A stretch of DNA of 64,000 nucleotides. It comes from Rhizobiaceae bacterium (GTDB lineage Bacteria; Pseudomonadota; Alphaproteobacteria; Rhizobiales; Rhizobiaceae). The notes beneath the pieces were generated by a model. The model did not search any database and was not told the DNA's origin. It saw only the letters and a list, made by a program, of their open reading frames with translations. The DNA lies in the NCBI GenBank assembly GCA_017640615.1, contig JAEPQK010000002.1, positions 806,001-870,000 on the forward strand. The letters run 5' to 3'. Position numbers and translations under genes: made by a program. Shown here piece after piece: positions 17,258-24,993 of this stretch (positions within the stretch are counted from its first letter, which is position 1; each line of letters opens with the position of its first letter).

Positions 17258-18052
17258 TTACTGCTCGACAGTGATGTGAACTTCAAGTCGCTCGTTTGCC
17301 GCGCCAAGTCGAATTCCCGAAATCGGCATTGCGTCGCGGTAGTCGCGGCCCACCGCCAGCTTTACATAACGCTCGTCCGGGCTGATGCCGTTGGAAACGT
17401 CGAACCCCACCCAGCCAAGCCCTTCCACATGGGCTTCGACCCAGGCATGGCTGGCCACCTGTTCGGTCTGCCCGTCGATCAGCAGATAGCCGCTGACATA
17501 GCGTGCCGGGAAGCCAGCCTTGCGCGCCGCTGCCAGGAAGATATGGGCATGGTCCTGGCAAACGCCGGCCTTGTTTTTCAGCGCTTCCTCCGCGCTCGTT
17601 GCCGCATCAGTCGTGCCGACCTCATAAGCGACCAGGTCGCAAATGCGCTTTACAAGCTCATGGAACCACGCGACATCGCGCTCCTCCGGCATGTTTTCGA
17701 GCAGCTTGTCGGTGCCTTCGCCGGCTTCGGTCAGGCTGGTCTGGCGCAGAAAAAGCCACAGCGGCGCAAAGCCGCGATGATGGCCGACGATGCCGGCAGT
17801 TTCCTTGCTTTCAACCTCGCCATGCGCGGTGACCGAGATCATATGCGGTTCGCCGCTCACGCTGATCAGCCGTGTGTCATTGCCGAACTGGTCGGCAAAG
17901 CGCACTTCCTGGGTCGCGCCTTCGATCTCGAGCTTCCAGTTGACCACACGTTGTGTCGAGCCGTCGAGCGGCACCAGCCGCAGGCGCTGCAGCGCATAGG
18001 CGACTGGCGCGTCGTAGTGATAGCGGGTGGTATGGGTGATCTTCAGCCGCAT
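17258..18052 (-). CDS. Transglutaminase-like cysteine protease family protein
   Basis: This 264-residue protein has the bacterial transglutaminase N-terminal beta domain (about residues 1 to 85, starting MRLKITHTTRYHYD) followed by a papain-like core. The catalytic triad is visible as Cys165 (AGVCQDHAH), His202 (ASHAWVEA) and Asp218 (GFDVSNG). Such proteins act as proteases, amidases or isopeptide-forming enzymes. It has no signal peptide and should be cytoplasmic. It lies 35 bases upstream of Anbu and its start is 2 bases after the alpha-E stop, so it is clearly part of the Anbu operon. In comparative-genomic work this class is grouped with ATP-grasp amidoligases; the biochemical role is inferred only. 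Confidence 0.93.
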   Translation of the reverse strand: MRLKITHTTRYHYDAPVAYALQRLRLVPLDGSTQRVVNWKLEIEGATQEVRFADQFGNDTRLISVSGEPHMISVTAHGEVESKETAGIVGHHRGFAPLWLFLRQTSLTEAGEGTDKLLENMPEERDVAWFHELVKRICDLVAYEVGTTDAATSAEEALKNKAGVCQDHAHIFLAAARKAGFPARYVSGYLLIDGQTEQVASHAWVEAHVEGLGWVGFDVSNGISPDERYVKLAVGRDYRDAMPISGIRLGAANERLEVHITVEQ

Positions 18053-18054
18053 GA

Positions 18055-18996
18055 TCAGTAGAACCTGTAATGTGCCGCGATTTCCTCACCCAGCTGATTA
18101 TTGTCGCGGATGAAATCGGCCAGGAATTCGTGCAGGCCAATGTCGAACACATCGCGGATGGAAGACTCGGCAAGCCCTGTCAGCGTGTTTTTCGCCAATT
18201 CCAGGCACTGCGGGCTTTCTTCGTAGTTTTCAGCCAGATAGCCCAGATGCTGTGTCAGATTGCGATAGCAGAAACACAGCGAGCGCGGCATGCGGCGGTT
18301 GAGCAGTAGGAAGTCTGCGATGTTCTGCGGCACATATTCGGCTTCGTACTCCCAGCGATAGGACCGGTGCGCCGAAACCGAACGCAGGATCGCCTCCCAC
18401 TGATAGTTGTCGAGCGAGGAACCGACCCACGAAACGGACGGCAGCAGCACGTAATATTTCACGTCGACAATGCGCGCCGTATTGTCCGCCCGTTCCACAT
18501 AGATGCCCAACTGCGCGAAATCGAAGATCTCGTTGCGCAGCATCGTCCCGTAAAACGCCCCGCGGATGAGCGCGGTTTCGCGTTTGATGGCGTCCAGTAC
18601 GCGCGGTAGGTCGCGATCGTCCACCGGACGTGCCAGCAGGCCCTTCAGCGACATCCAGGCTTCGTTGATGCTTTCCCAGGTCTCGCGCGTCAGTGCAGTC
18701 CGAACCATGCGGGCATTGTTGCGCGCCGTATCCAGCGACGACATCACGCTCGACGGGTTCGCCGGGTCGCGCAGCAGGAAATCGACCACCCTGTGCTGGG
18801 TTGCCTCGGCACCGGAAGCCGCGAAAGCCTGCTCGGCGCCCGCGCTCGACAGAACCGAATTCCATTCCTCCACCGCCTCTGCGCCGCGCGTCAGCGCAAG
18901 CCGCTGGCCGGTATCGACCAGCCGGGCCATGTTTTCGGCACGCTCGATATAGCGGCTCATCCAGTAGAGCCCGTTCGCAGTGCGGCCGAGAAGCAT
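18055..18996 (-). CDS. Alpha-E domain protein of the Anbu operon
   Basis: This 313-residue, almost entirely helical protein belongs to the alpha-E family (COG2307). The conserved N-terminus MLLGRTANGLYWMSRYIERAENMARL is present in recognisable form, as are RADNTARIVDVKYY in the middle and the conserved C-terminal helix ending FLADFIRDNNQLGEEIAAHYRF. Alpha-E proteins occur with circularly permuted ATP-grasp ligases and transglutaminases, sometimes fused to the ATP-grasp, and are thought to work in the same peptide-modification pathway. Here the gene would normally follow the ATP-grasp gene directly. Instead about 0.5 kb carrying a four-helix-bundle gene intervenes. Its ribosome site is weak (AAGGGC), perhaps because the upstream context was changed by that insertion. 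Confidence 0.92.
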   Translation of the reverse strand: MLLGRTANGLYWMSRYIERAENMARLVDTGQRLALTRGAEAVEEWNSVLSSAGAEQAFAASGAEATQHRVVDFLLRDPANPSSVMSSLDTARNNARMVRTALTRETWESINEAWMSLKGLLARPVDDRDLPRVLDAIKRETALIRGAFYGTMLRNEIFDFAQLGIYVERADNTARIVDVKYYVLLPSVSWVGSSLDNYQWEAILRSVSAHRSYRWEYEAEYVPQNIADFLLLNRRMPRSLCFCYRNLTQHLGYLAENYEESPQCLELAKNTLTGLAESSIRDVFDIGLHEFLADFIRDNNQLGEEIAAHYRFY

Positions 18997-19025
18997 TAGC
19001 GATGCCCTTTGGGCAAGAGGTCTTG

Positions 19026-19046
19026 GTCAGTAGGCAGTCGGCAGTC
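19026..19046 (+). repeat. Left heptamer array of the four-helix-bundle cassette
   Basis: Three tandem 7-base units are visible: GTCAGTA, GGCAGTC, GGCAGTC. They lie just after the stop codon of the four-helix-bundle gene, in opposite orientation to the right-hand array. Confidence 0.65.
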
Positions 19047-19059
19047 GCACTTTCCAAAG

Positions 19060-19509
19060 TTACACATTTGGCGCGCTCCTCTGGAGGCTTCGGATAAGCG
19101 AACGAAGCATCTTTCCGATACCTTCCGAATCCCGAAGCAGCGCCGCTTCCTGATCCGAATCTAAGAAGCCGACCCGACACGCGATCGTCGCGTGTGTCTC
19201 GAACTCTTTTAAGGAGCCTTGGGCTATGCGTAGGAATTGTACATACGACCCGAGTTGCTCGCGCCCGTAGCCTTCGGCGATATTTGCGGCAACGGATGCG
19301 ATCGACCGCCGCAGCTGCGATGTGAGCCCGTATTTTTCGGACTCAGGGAAACCGGATGTGATCTGATAACAAATGGTCGTCAATTCTATTGCAGATTGCC
19401 AAACGCGTAGGTCACGGTAGGAATTGATTTTGTTTGAAGTCTCCTGAACCGGAACCGCGCTCTCCCGATTGCCAATTGCCTCATGCCTATTGCCCAGCCC
19501 CTCAGTCAT
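19060..19509 (-). CDS. Four-helix bundle protein (23S rRNA intervening-sequence / S23 family)
   Basis: The 149-residue product matches the four-helix-bundle family (TIGR02436-type, relatives of 23S rRNA intervening-sequence proteins and of Avd of diversity-generating retroelements). The core starts NKINSYRDLRVWQSAIEL, followed by the family's YGLTSQLRRSIASVAANIAEGYGR and a helix with FLRIAQGSLKEFETHA. The only in-frame ATG overlaps the ATP-grasp stop codon by 8 bases, implying translational coupling. The first 26 or so residues (for example GNRHEAIGNRE) are merely the translation of the heptamer array and are unlikely to be conserved. Standalone copies have no established function. The gene interrupts the order ATP-grasp/alpha-E, so it is probably an acquired passenger. 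Confidence 0.8.
   Translation of the reverse strand: MTEGLGNRHEAIGNRESAVPVQETSNKINSYRDLRVWQSAIELTTICYQITSGFPESEKYGLTSQLRRSIASVAANIAEGYGREQLGSYVQFLRIAQGSLKEFETHATIACRVGFLDSDQEAALLRDSEGIGKMLRSLIRSLQRSAPNV
19467..19494 (-). repeat. Right heptamer array of the four-helix-bundle cassette
   Basis: On the minus strand four contiguous 7-base units are seen: GGCAATA, GGCATGA, GGCAATT, GGCAATC. The array overlaps the beginning of the four-helix-bundle reading frame and lies 8 bases inside the end of the ATP-grasp gene. Confidence 0.75.
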
Positions 19510-20914
19510 CCAACACCCAGGTATCTTTCGTCCCGCCTCCCTGTGAGGAGTTGACGACCAGCGAGCCTTCCTTGAGGGCGACGCGGGTCAGGCCGCCGGG
19601 CACGATGCGCACGCGGTCGGACACGAGCACGAAGGGCCGCAGGTCGACATGGCGCGGGGCCAGGCCCTTCTTGGTCAGGATCGGGCATGTAGAGAGCGAA
19701 AGCGTCGGCTGCGCAATGTAATTTGCCGGCTTTGTTTTCAGTTTGGCAGCGAAGGCTTCACGCTCCTTCTTCGAAGCCGCCGGTCCGACTAGCATGCCGT
19801 AACCGCCCGAGCCGTGTACCTCCTTAACGACCAACTCGCTCAGATGCTCAAGCACATATTTCAGGCTGTCCGGTTCGCTGCACCGCCAGGTCGGGATGTT
19901 CCCTAGAATCGCTCGCCTTCCAGTGTAAAACTCAACGATTTCGGGCATATAGGAGTAGATTGCCTTGTCGTCGGCAATGCCGGTCCCAGGCGCATTGGCA
20001 AGTGTGATGTTGCCGGCACGATAGACATCCATGATCCCCGGCACGCCGAGTGCCGAATCGGGATTGAAGGTCAGCGGATCGAGGAAGGCGTCATCCACGC
20101 GCCGGTAAAGCACGTCGATCTGCTTGTATCCCTCAGTCGTGCGCATCGCGACATGGCCATCGACCACTCGCAGATCCTGTCCCTCGACAAGCTCGACACC
20201 CATCTGGTCGGCCAGGAACGCATGTTCGAAATAGGCCGAGTTGTAGATACCTGGCGTGAGCACCGCGACGGTCGGGGCACCATTGACACTCTGCGGCTTA
20301 ACCGCAGAGAGCGACTGGCGCAGCAATTGCGGGTAGTTCTCGACCGGAAGCACTTTCACGCGCTGGAACAGCTCCGGGAAGAGCTGCATCATCGTTTCGC
20401 GGTTTTCCAGCATGTAGGAGACGCCAGACGGCGTGCGCGCATTGTCCTCCAGCACGAAGAACTCGTCTTCGGCTGTGCGCACGATGTCCACGCCGATAAT
20501 GTGGGTGTAGACGCCGGCAGGCGGCCGCACGCCGATCATCTCGGGCAGGAACGCCTCATTGTCGGCAATCAGCTCGCGCGGAATGCGCCCTGCCCTCAGA
20601 ATTTCCTGGCGGTGGTAGATATCGTCCAGAAACGCGTTCAGCGCCTGTACGCGCTGCTCGATGCCTTGTGTCAGGCGCCGCCACTCCGAGCCCGAAATGA
20701 TCCGTGGAACGATATCGAACGGAATTAGCCGCTCGGCGGCCTCGGCCTGTCCATAGACATTGAAAGTGATGCCCGTTCGCCGGAATACCCTCTCCGCGTC
20801 GGCCGTTTTTTCGGTCAGCCGGACAGGATCCTGTTCACTCAGCCAGTTGTCATAAGCGGAATACGGTTGTCTCAGCCCGCTCTCCGCCGGGCGCATTTCA
20901 TCAAACGCTACCAA
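19502..20914 (-). CDS. Circularly permuted ATP-grasp ligase of the Anbu operon
   Basis: This is a type 2 circularly permuted ATP-grasp protein (COG2308), predicted to form amide bonds between amino acids or peptides using ATP. Recognisable stretches include RTGITFNVYG, FDIVPRIISGSEW, GVDIVRTAEDEFFVLEDNARTPSGVSY, and the late nucleotide-binding segment VVKEVHGSGGYGMLVG with LDLRPF-like residues and an ending SQGGGTKDTWVL. The family begins at about VAFDEM. A TTG at 20914 with GGAG about 8 bases upstream gives 470 residues, the usual length; ATG at 20896 is the alternative. A frame open as far as 21136 adds 74 unconserved residues and is rejected. It is the promoter-proximal gene of the Anbu operon, divergent from the DUF4864 gene across about 240 bases. 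Confidence 0.92.
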   Translation of the reverse strand: MVAFDEMRPAESGLRQPYSAYDNWLSEQDPVRLTEKTADAERVFRRTGITFNVYGQAEAAERLIPFDIVPRIISGSEWRRLTQGIEQRVQALNAFLDDIYHRQEILRAGRIPRELIADNEAFLPEMIGVRPPAGVYTHIIGVDIVRTAEDEFFVLEDNARTPSGVSYMLENRETMMQLFPELFQRVKVLPVENYPQLLRQSLSAVKPQSVNGAPTVAVLTPGIYNSAYFEHAFLADQMGVELVEGQDLRVVDGHVAMRTTEGYKQIDVLYRRVDDAFLDPLTFNPDSALGVPGIMDVYRAGNITLANAPGTGIADDKAIYSYMPEIVEFYTGRRAILGNIPTWRCSEPDSLKYVLEHLSELVVKEVHGSGGYGMLVGPAASKKEREAFAAKLKTKPANYIAQPTLSLSTCPILTKKGLAPRHVDLRPFVLVSDRVRIVPGGLTRVALKEGSLVVNSSQGGGTKDTWVLDD

Positions 20915-21156
20915 GCAATAACTCCCTCGCGCGTATTTGAGCGGATTGGCAGGGCGAAGATCAAGTGATTTCGCGAGATTGCCGATGAGCGGCCCCAATG
21001 CGCGTCGACATGCACGCTTTGCCGGCACATTGGCGGGAACTGCCCAATCATTCGGCGGGCTTCGACAGAAAAAGCGGCAGACCGCGCACGCGATCGTGAA
21101 ACCAAATCGCGCATTTTGCCGTATCTTCTTGTGCAACAGGAGCGAGGAGAACCGAT

Positions 21157-21576
21157 ATGAGACTCAGGCTCGCAGCGGCGTTTGCCGCAATCTGGCTTGG
21201 CATCTCGCCGGCAATTTCTGGCGAAGCTGAGATCAAGGCCGCGCAATCATCCATCGAAGCGCAAATCAGAGCGTTTCTGGAAGGCGACAACGCTCTCGCC
21301 TACAGCTACGCCGCACCTAACATCCAGCGCATCTATCCGACCGTCGAACAGTTCATGGCAATGGTGCAGAACGGCTACCAGCCGGTCTGGAAGCCGCGCA
21401 ACTTTGCTTTTGGAGACGCCATGGAGATGAGCCCGACCACAATCGCCCAGCGGGTGATGATCACCGGGCCGGATGGACGCGCCTATGAAGCCGTCTACAC
21501 GCTTGCGCTACAGGACGACGGCACGTTCCGCATCACCGGGGTCAGTCTGCGCGGCGCGGCCACGCTGGGTGCCTGA
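21157..21576 (+). CDS. DUF4864 domain-containing secreted protein
   Basis: This 139-residue protein has an N-terminal signal peptide (MRLRLAAAFAAIWLGISPAISG, cleavage near residue 22). A DUF4864 domain with an SnoaL/NTF2-like flavour follows, containing AFLEGDNALAYSYAAPNIQ, YPTVEQFMAMVQNGYQPVW and the closing ITGVSLR. It has a ribosome site (AGGAGAA) before the ATG. It is transcribed divergently from the Anbu operon and ends 4 bases before the convergent M20 dipeptidase gene. It is presumably periplasmic; no function is known for the family. Confidence 0.85.
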   Translation: MRLRLAAAFAAIWLGISPAISGEAEIKAAQSSIEAQIRAFLEGDNALAYSYAAPNIQRIYPTVEQFMAMVQNGYQPVWKPRNFAFGDAMEMSPTTIAQRVMITGPDGRAYEAVYTLALQDDGTFRITGVSLRGAATLGA

Positions 21577-21580
21577 TCGA

Positions 21581-22954
21581 TCAAGCTTTGAAAGCGCCGA
21601 GCCTGTCCAGCAGCGCGGCGCCTGTGCGGATGCCGTCGATAAAGCGCACGATTTCGAGGTTCTCGTTCGGTGCGTGGTTGGCTTCGTCCGCATTGGCGTA
21701 AGGCACGACGAATGACGGTATGCCGAGTATCTTCGTGAAGGCATAGTCCGGCAGGCTGCCGCCGACGGACGGGTATAGCAGCGGCTCAACCCCGCGCGCA
21801 TCTTCCACCGCCTGGGTAATCGGTTTCGCGAATGGCGAATCCATTGGCGTCTTGGATGGCAGCATGCTGTTGAGCGGAACAAACTCCACGTCAGGCGCAT
21901 AGCGCTCAACATGGGCGCGCACTTTTTCATACACGTAGTCGGGCGTCAGCGGCTCCACCAGCCGCATGTCGCATTTTACAAAGGCTTCGCACGGCAGCAC
22001 GGTTTTCATACCGGGTCCGCCATAGCCGCCGTGGAAGCCGTTGATGGTCAAGGTCGGGTGGAACATGAGCCGATCGAAAAAGCCGCGCTCTTTCGGGCCA
22101 TCGAGTTCGGCAAGGCCGAGATCGGCTTTCACCTGGTCGAGGTCGAGCGGCAGTTTTGAAACGGCATCGCGTTCGTAGTTCGTGGCCGGGATCACCGGCT
22201 CGTTGATGCCCTCGATAGTTATCTCGCCTTCGGCATTTTTCATCGTCGCCAGAAGCTGCACGAGCTTCCAGATCGCATTCGGAACGATCCCGCCGAAATT
22301 GCCGGAATGAACATCCCGGCTGGCGGTCTTGCAGCGCAGCTCGAAGCTCGCGACGCCGCGGACGCCGAAAGTCACGATCGGCTGGCCGGATTCATGCAGC
22401 GGTCCGTCCGAGGTGACAACGAGGTCGGCCTGTAGCCGGTCGGCATTTTCCTTCACGAAACTTGCGATTTGCGGGCTGCCGATTTCCTCCTCGCCTTCGA
22501 GCAGGAAGATGATGTTGCACGGCAGTTCGCCATGCACCGCAAGGTAGGATTCGATCGCCAGCAGCTGCGCGAAGTGCTGGCCTTTGTTGTCGCCGATGCC
22601 GCGCGCATAAATGCGCCCATTGCGAATGGTCGGCTCGAACGGCGGGCTCTCCCAAAGTTCCAGCGGGTCCGGAGGTTGAACGTCGTAATGGCCGTAGAGC
22701 AGCACGGTCGGCTTGTTCTCGGATACGAAGCGCTTGCCGAGCACCATCGGATGATTGGCCGTGGGCACCGCCTCCGCCTCCATGCCGAGGCTTTTCAGAT
22801 TATCGACGAGAAGAGCGGCAACTTCGCGAATGCCGATATCATGTGCGCTGATCGACGGGTGGCGAACATAGTCCATCACCCGTTCGATAAAGCTGTCGCG
22901 ATTGGCCTCGATGTGGTCGAAGACAGGCTGCAATTTCGGATCGACAGAGCTCAT
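21581..22954 (-). CDS. M20 family metallo-dipeptidase (CNDP/carnosinase-like)
   Basis: This 457-residue cytoplasmic enzyme belongs to the M20 peptidase family, in the carnosinase-like group that cleaves dipeptides with a dinuclear zinc or manganese site. Metal-binding motifs are visible: LLYGHYDVQP (His and Asp near residues 88 to 90), ARGIGDNKGQ (bridging Asp), LEGEEEIGS (catalytic and metal Glu) and TSDGPL (Asp). A lid domain follows near residues 200 to 320. It ends the hyu/dpp operon: its ATG overlaps the hyuA stop in the four bases ATGA. Next to HyuAB it could also hydrolyse an N-carbamoyl or glutamyl-type product. The sequence, however, looks like a dipeptidase rather than a carbamoylase. 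Confidence 0.9.
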   Translation of the reverse strand: MSSVDPKLQPVFDHIEANRDSFIERVMDYVRHPSISAHDIGIREVAALLVDNLKSLGMEAEAVPTANHPMVLGKRFVSENKPTVLLYGHYDVQPPDPLELWESPPFEPTIRNGRIYARGIGDNKGQHFAQLLAIESYLAVHGELPCNIIFLLEGEEEIGSPQIASFVKENADRLQADLVVTSDGPLHESGQPIVTFGVRGVASFELRCKTASRDVHSGNFGGIVPNAIWKLVQLLATMKNAEGEITIEGINEPVIPATNYERDAVSKLPLDLDQVKADLGLAELDGPKERGFFDRLMFHPTLTINGFHGGYGGPGMKTVLPCEAFVKCDMRLVEPLTPDYVYEKVRAHVERYAPDVEFVPLNSMLPSKTPMDSPFAKPITQAVEDARGVEPLLYPSVGGSLPDYAFTKILGIPSFVVPYANADEANHAPNENLEIVRFIDGIRTGAALLDRLGAFKA

Positions 22955-24993
22955 TGCGTTGCCCCGCCTGGGCGCGTGAGCAGGATGGCGCCTGTTTCAT
23001 GGACGCAGCCCGACCAGCCCGGCGGCACAAGCGTCGTGGTGTCGAGCTGGCTCAGGATCACCGGCCCTTCGAAGGAGGCGCCAGCGCCCAGCGCGGCACG
23101 GTCGATGAGCGGCGTGGACACAGTCTCACCATCGAAATGCACCGGCACGTGGTCGTAAGGCTCGACGGCTGAAGATGCAGGCAACCGGATGGGCGGCTGT
23201 TCGGCCGTGCGCCCGGTCGCTTCGACGCGCAGCGTCACGAGTTCGATCGCGGCGCCAAGTGCGAAGCCGTAAAGCGCCTCATGTTCGGCGGTGAAGGCAG
23301 CTTCGGTGGCTTCACGCGATCCGGCCCAGCCAATTGCCAATTCGCCGCCCTGCCCGTGATAGCGCAGCAGCGCCACCTTGGCGGTGTTGCGTTGTTCCGG
23401 CGCGACACCTTCAATGTCGAACCAGTCTGCGGCCTGCTTTTCCAGATCCTCGAATATGCCCTCCGCTGCCGCCACATCTATCGCACCGGCGCGAGGCAGC
23501 GTGCGGCTGAATTCGGCCTTCAGGTCGGCCGCCAGCAGACCATCGGCACACAGAATGCCGGGTGCGGGCGGGATCATCACGCTGGAGATGCCGAGCAGTT
23601 CGGCAAGTGCGGTGCCGTGCAGCGGCCCTGCCCCGCCGAATGGCACAAGCGTGAAGTGGCGCGGGTCATGTCCGCGCTCGACCGAGACGACACGAACCGC
23701 GCCCACCATGTGGTTGTCGGCAATTGCGAGAATACCGCGCGCAGCGTCTTCCAGTGAAAGACCGAGCGGCCCCGCAACGCGGTCGCGAATGACCGTACGA
23801 GCCGCCTCAACATCGAGCGCCATGCGGCCGCCAAGCAGCTTTTCGGGCAAGTGGCCGAGCACCACATGCGCATCCGTTACGGTGGCCTCAGTGCCCCCAT
23901 GGCCATAGGCGGCCGGTCCCGGCCGCGCGCCGGCACTCTTCGGCCCGACGGTCAGCGTTTCGTCTGAAATCGCGGCGGTCGATCCGCCGCCTGCGCCGAT
24001 CGTCACCATATCGACCATGGGCATTGGCAGCGGCCAGTCGCCCACCTTGCCGTGTTGGGTCAGCCCGATGCGGCCATCCTTGATCAGGCAGATGTCGGCG
24101 CTGGTGCCGCCGATATCCACGGTAATGAGGTCCTTGATGCCACAGGCCGCCGCGATCGAGCGCGCGCCAACGACACCAGCCGCCGGACCTGACAACGCGG
24201 TCAGCGCCGGCGCCTGGCGGATTGCGGCCGAACCGGCCACGCCGCCATTCGACTGCATGAGAAGCAACGGCGCTTCGACCTTTTCGTCGGCAAGCCGCTG
24301 TTCGATACGGCCGACATAGGTCGTCACGCCTGGCATAACGCTGGCATTGAGCACCGTCGTCAGCGAGCGCTCGAATTCGCGCACCACGGGCAGCACGTCG
24401 GTCGAGGTCGTGACGGCGATGTCTGGCAGTTCCTCGCGCAGGATTTCGGCCGCGCGGCGCTCATGCGCGGGGTTGGCGAATGCGTGCAGCAGGCACACGC
24501 CGACGGCTTCGATATCCATGCCGCGCAGCGATTTGGCCGCTTCGCGCACGCTCGCCTCATCAAGCGGCTGGAGCACTTCGCCGCCAGCCGCAACGCGCTC
24601 ATCTATCTCGACGATGCGCGAGGCCGGTACGGGACGCTGCGGCTTCGACCATGTGAAGAGGTTAGCCTTGCGCGGAATGTCCTGACGGCCGATGTCGAGC
24701 ACGTGACGGAAGCCGCGTGTGGTGACCAGCGCTGCGCGTGCGCCCTTGCCTTCCAGGATCATATTGGTCGCGACCGTCGTGCCGTGCAGCACTTGGTCGA
24801 GCGACGCGGCTTCCTTGCCGGCTTCATCCAGCGCCAGGCGGATGCCAGTCAGAAAGGCTTCGGAAGGGTCCGATGGCACGCTCGGCGTCTTGGCGCGCCA
24901 GATTTTTCCGCTGCTGCGGTCGATCATCGAAATGTCGGTGAAGGTGCCGCCGATATCGACCGCGACCGAAAGAAAAGTGTCAGTCGAGGGCAT
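22951..24993 (-). CDS. hyuA: Hydantoinase/oxoprolinase family protein, subunit A
   Basis: HyuA-type subunits are ATP-dependent amidohydrolase or carboxylase subunits that open cyclic amides such as 5-oxoproline or N-methylhydantoin. The 680-residue protein begins with the actin-like ATP-binding motif AVDIGGTFTD (about residue 13), has LHGTTVATNMILEGKGA near residue 75, SGPAAGVVGA near 280 and VDIGGTSAD near 305. All are typical of the HydA/HyuA fold. The ATG at 24993 has GGAG 7 bases upstream and overlaps the end of hyuB by 14 bases; earlier in-frame starts lie deeper within hyuB. HyuA works with HyuB, encoded immediately upstream. Whether this pair opens oxoproline, hydantoin or another ring cannot be told from the sequence. 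Confidence 0.93.
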   Translation of the reverse strand: MPSTDTFLSVAVDIGGTFTDISMIDRSSGKIWRAKTPSVPSDPSEAFLTGIRLALDEAGKEAASLDQVLHGTTVATNMILEGKGARAALVTTRGFRHVLDIGRQDIPRKANLFTWSKPQRPVPASRIVEIDERVAAGGEVLQPLDEASVREAAKSLRGMDIEAVGVCLLHAFANPAHERRAAEILREELPDIAVTTSTDVLPVVREFERSLTTVLNASVMPGVTTYVGRIEQRLADEKVEAPLLLMQSNGGVAGSAAIRQAPALTALSGPAAGVVGARSIAAACGIKDLITVDIGGTSADICLIKDGRIGLTQHGKVGDWPLPMPMVDMVTIGAGGGSTAAISDETLTVGPKSAGARPGPAAYGHGGTEATVTDAHVVLGHLPEKLLGGRMALDVEAARTVIRDRVAGPLGLSLEDAARGILAIADNHMVGAVRVVSVERGHDPRHFTLVPFGGAGPLHGTALAELLGISSVMIPPAPGILCADGLLAADLKAEFSRTLPRAGAIDVAAAEGIFEDLEKQAADWFDIEGVAPEQRNTAKVALLRYHGQGGELAIGWAGSREATEAAFTAEHEALYGFALGAAIELVTLRVEATGRTAEQPPIRLPASSAVEPYDHVPVHFDGETVSTPLIDRAALGAGASFEGPVILSQLDTTTLVPPGWSGCVHETGAILLTRPGGATQ

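Larger units (their letters stand above)
19026..19494 (-). mobile_element. Putative four-helix-bundle cassette bracketed by inverted heptamer arrays
   Basis: A 469-base segment sits between two genes that are normally adjacent in the Anbu operon. It contains one gene (a 23S-intervening-sequence-type four-helix bundle) and is bracketed by tandem heptamers with the core GGCARTN. On the left the plus strand reads three units (19026-19046); on the right the minus strand reads four units (19467-19494). The two arrays therefore point inwards as imperfect inverted repeats. There is no transposase, integrase or rRNA inside. Calling it mobile is an inference from its position and the bracketing repeats. 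Confidence 0.5.

Noticed and set aside
19026..19494. Insertion sequence
   Set aside because: No transposase frame and no simple terminal inverted repeat or target duplication are visible; the only gene is a four-helix bundle, so it is reported as a putative cassette instead.
20915..21136. N-terminal extension of the ATP-grasp protein
   Set aside because: The frame is open for 74 further codons, but the translation is Arg/Pro/Cys-rich and unlike the family, and a TTG with a ribosome site marks the usual start.
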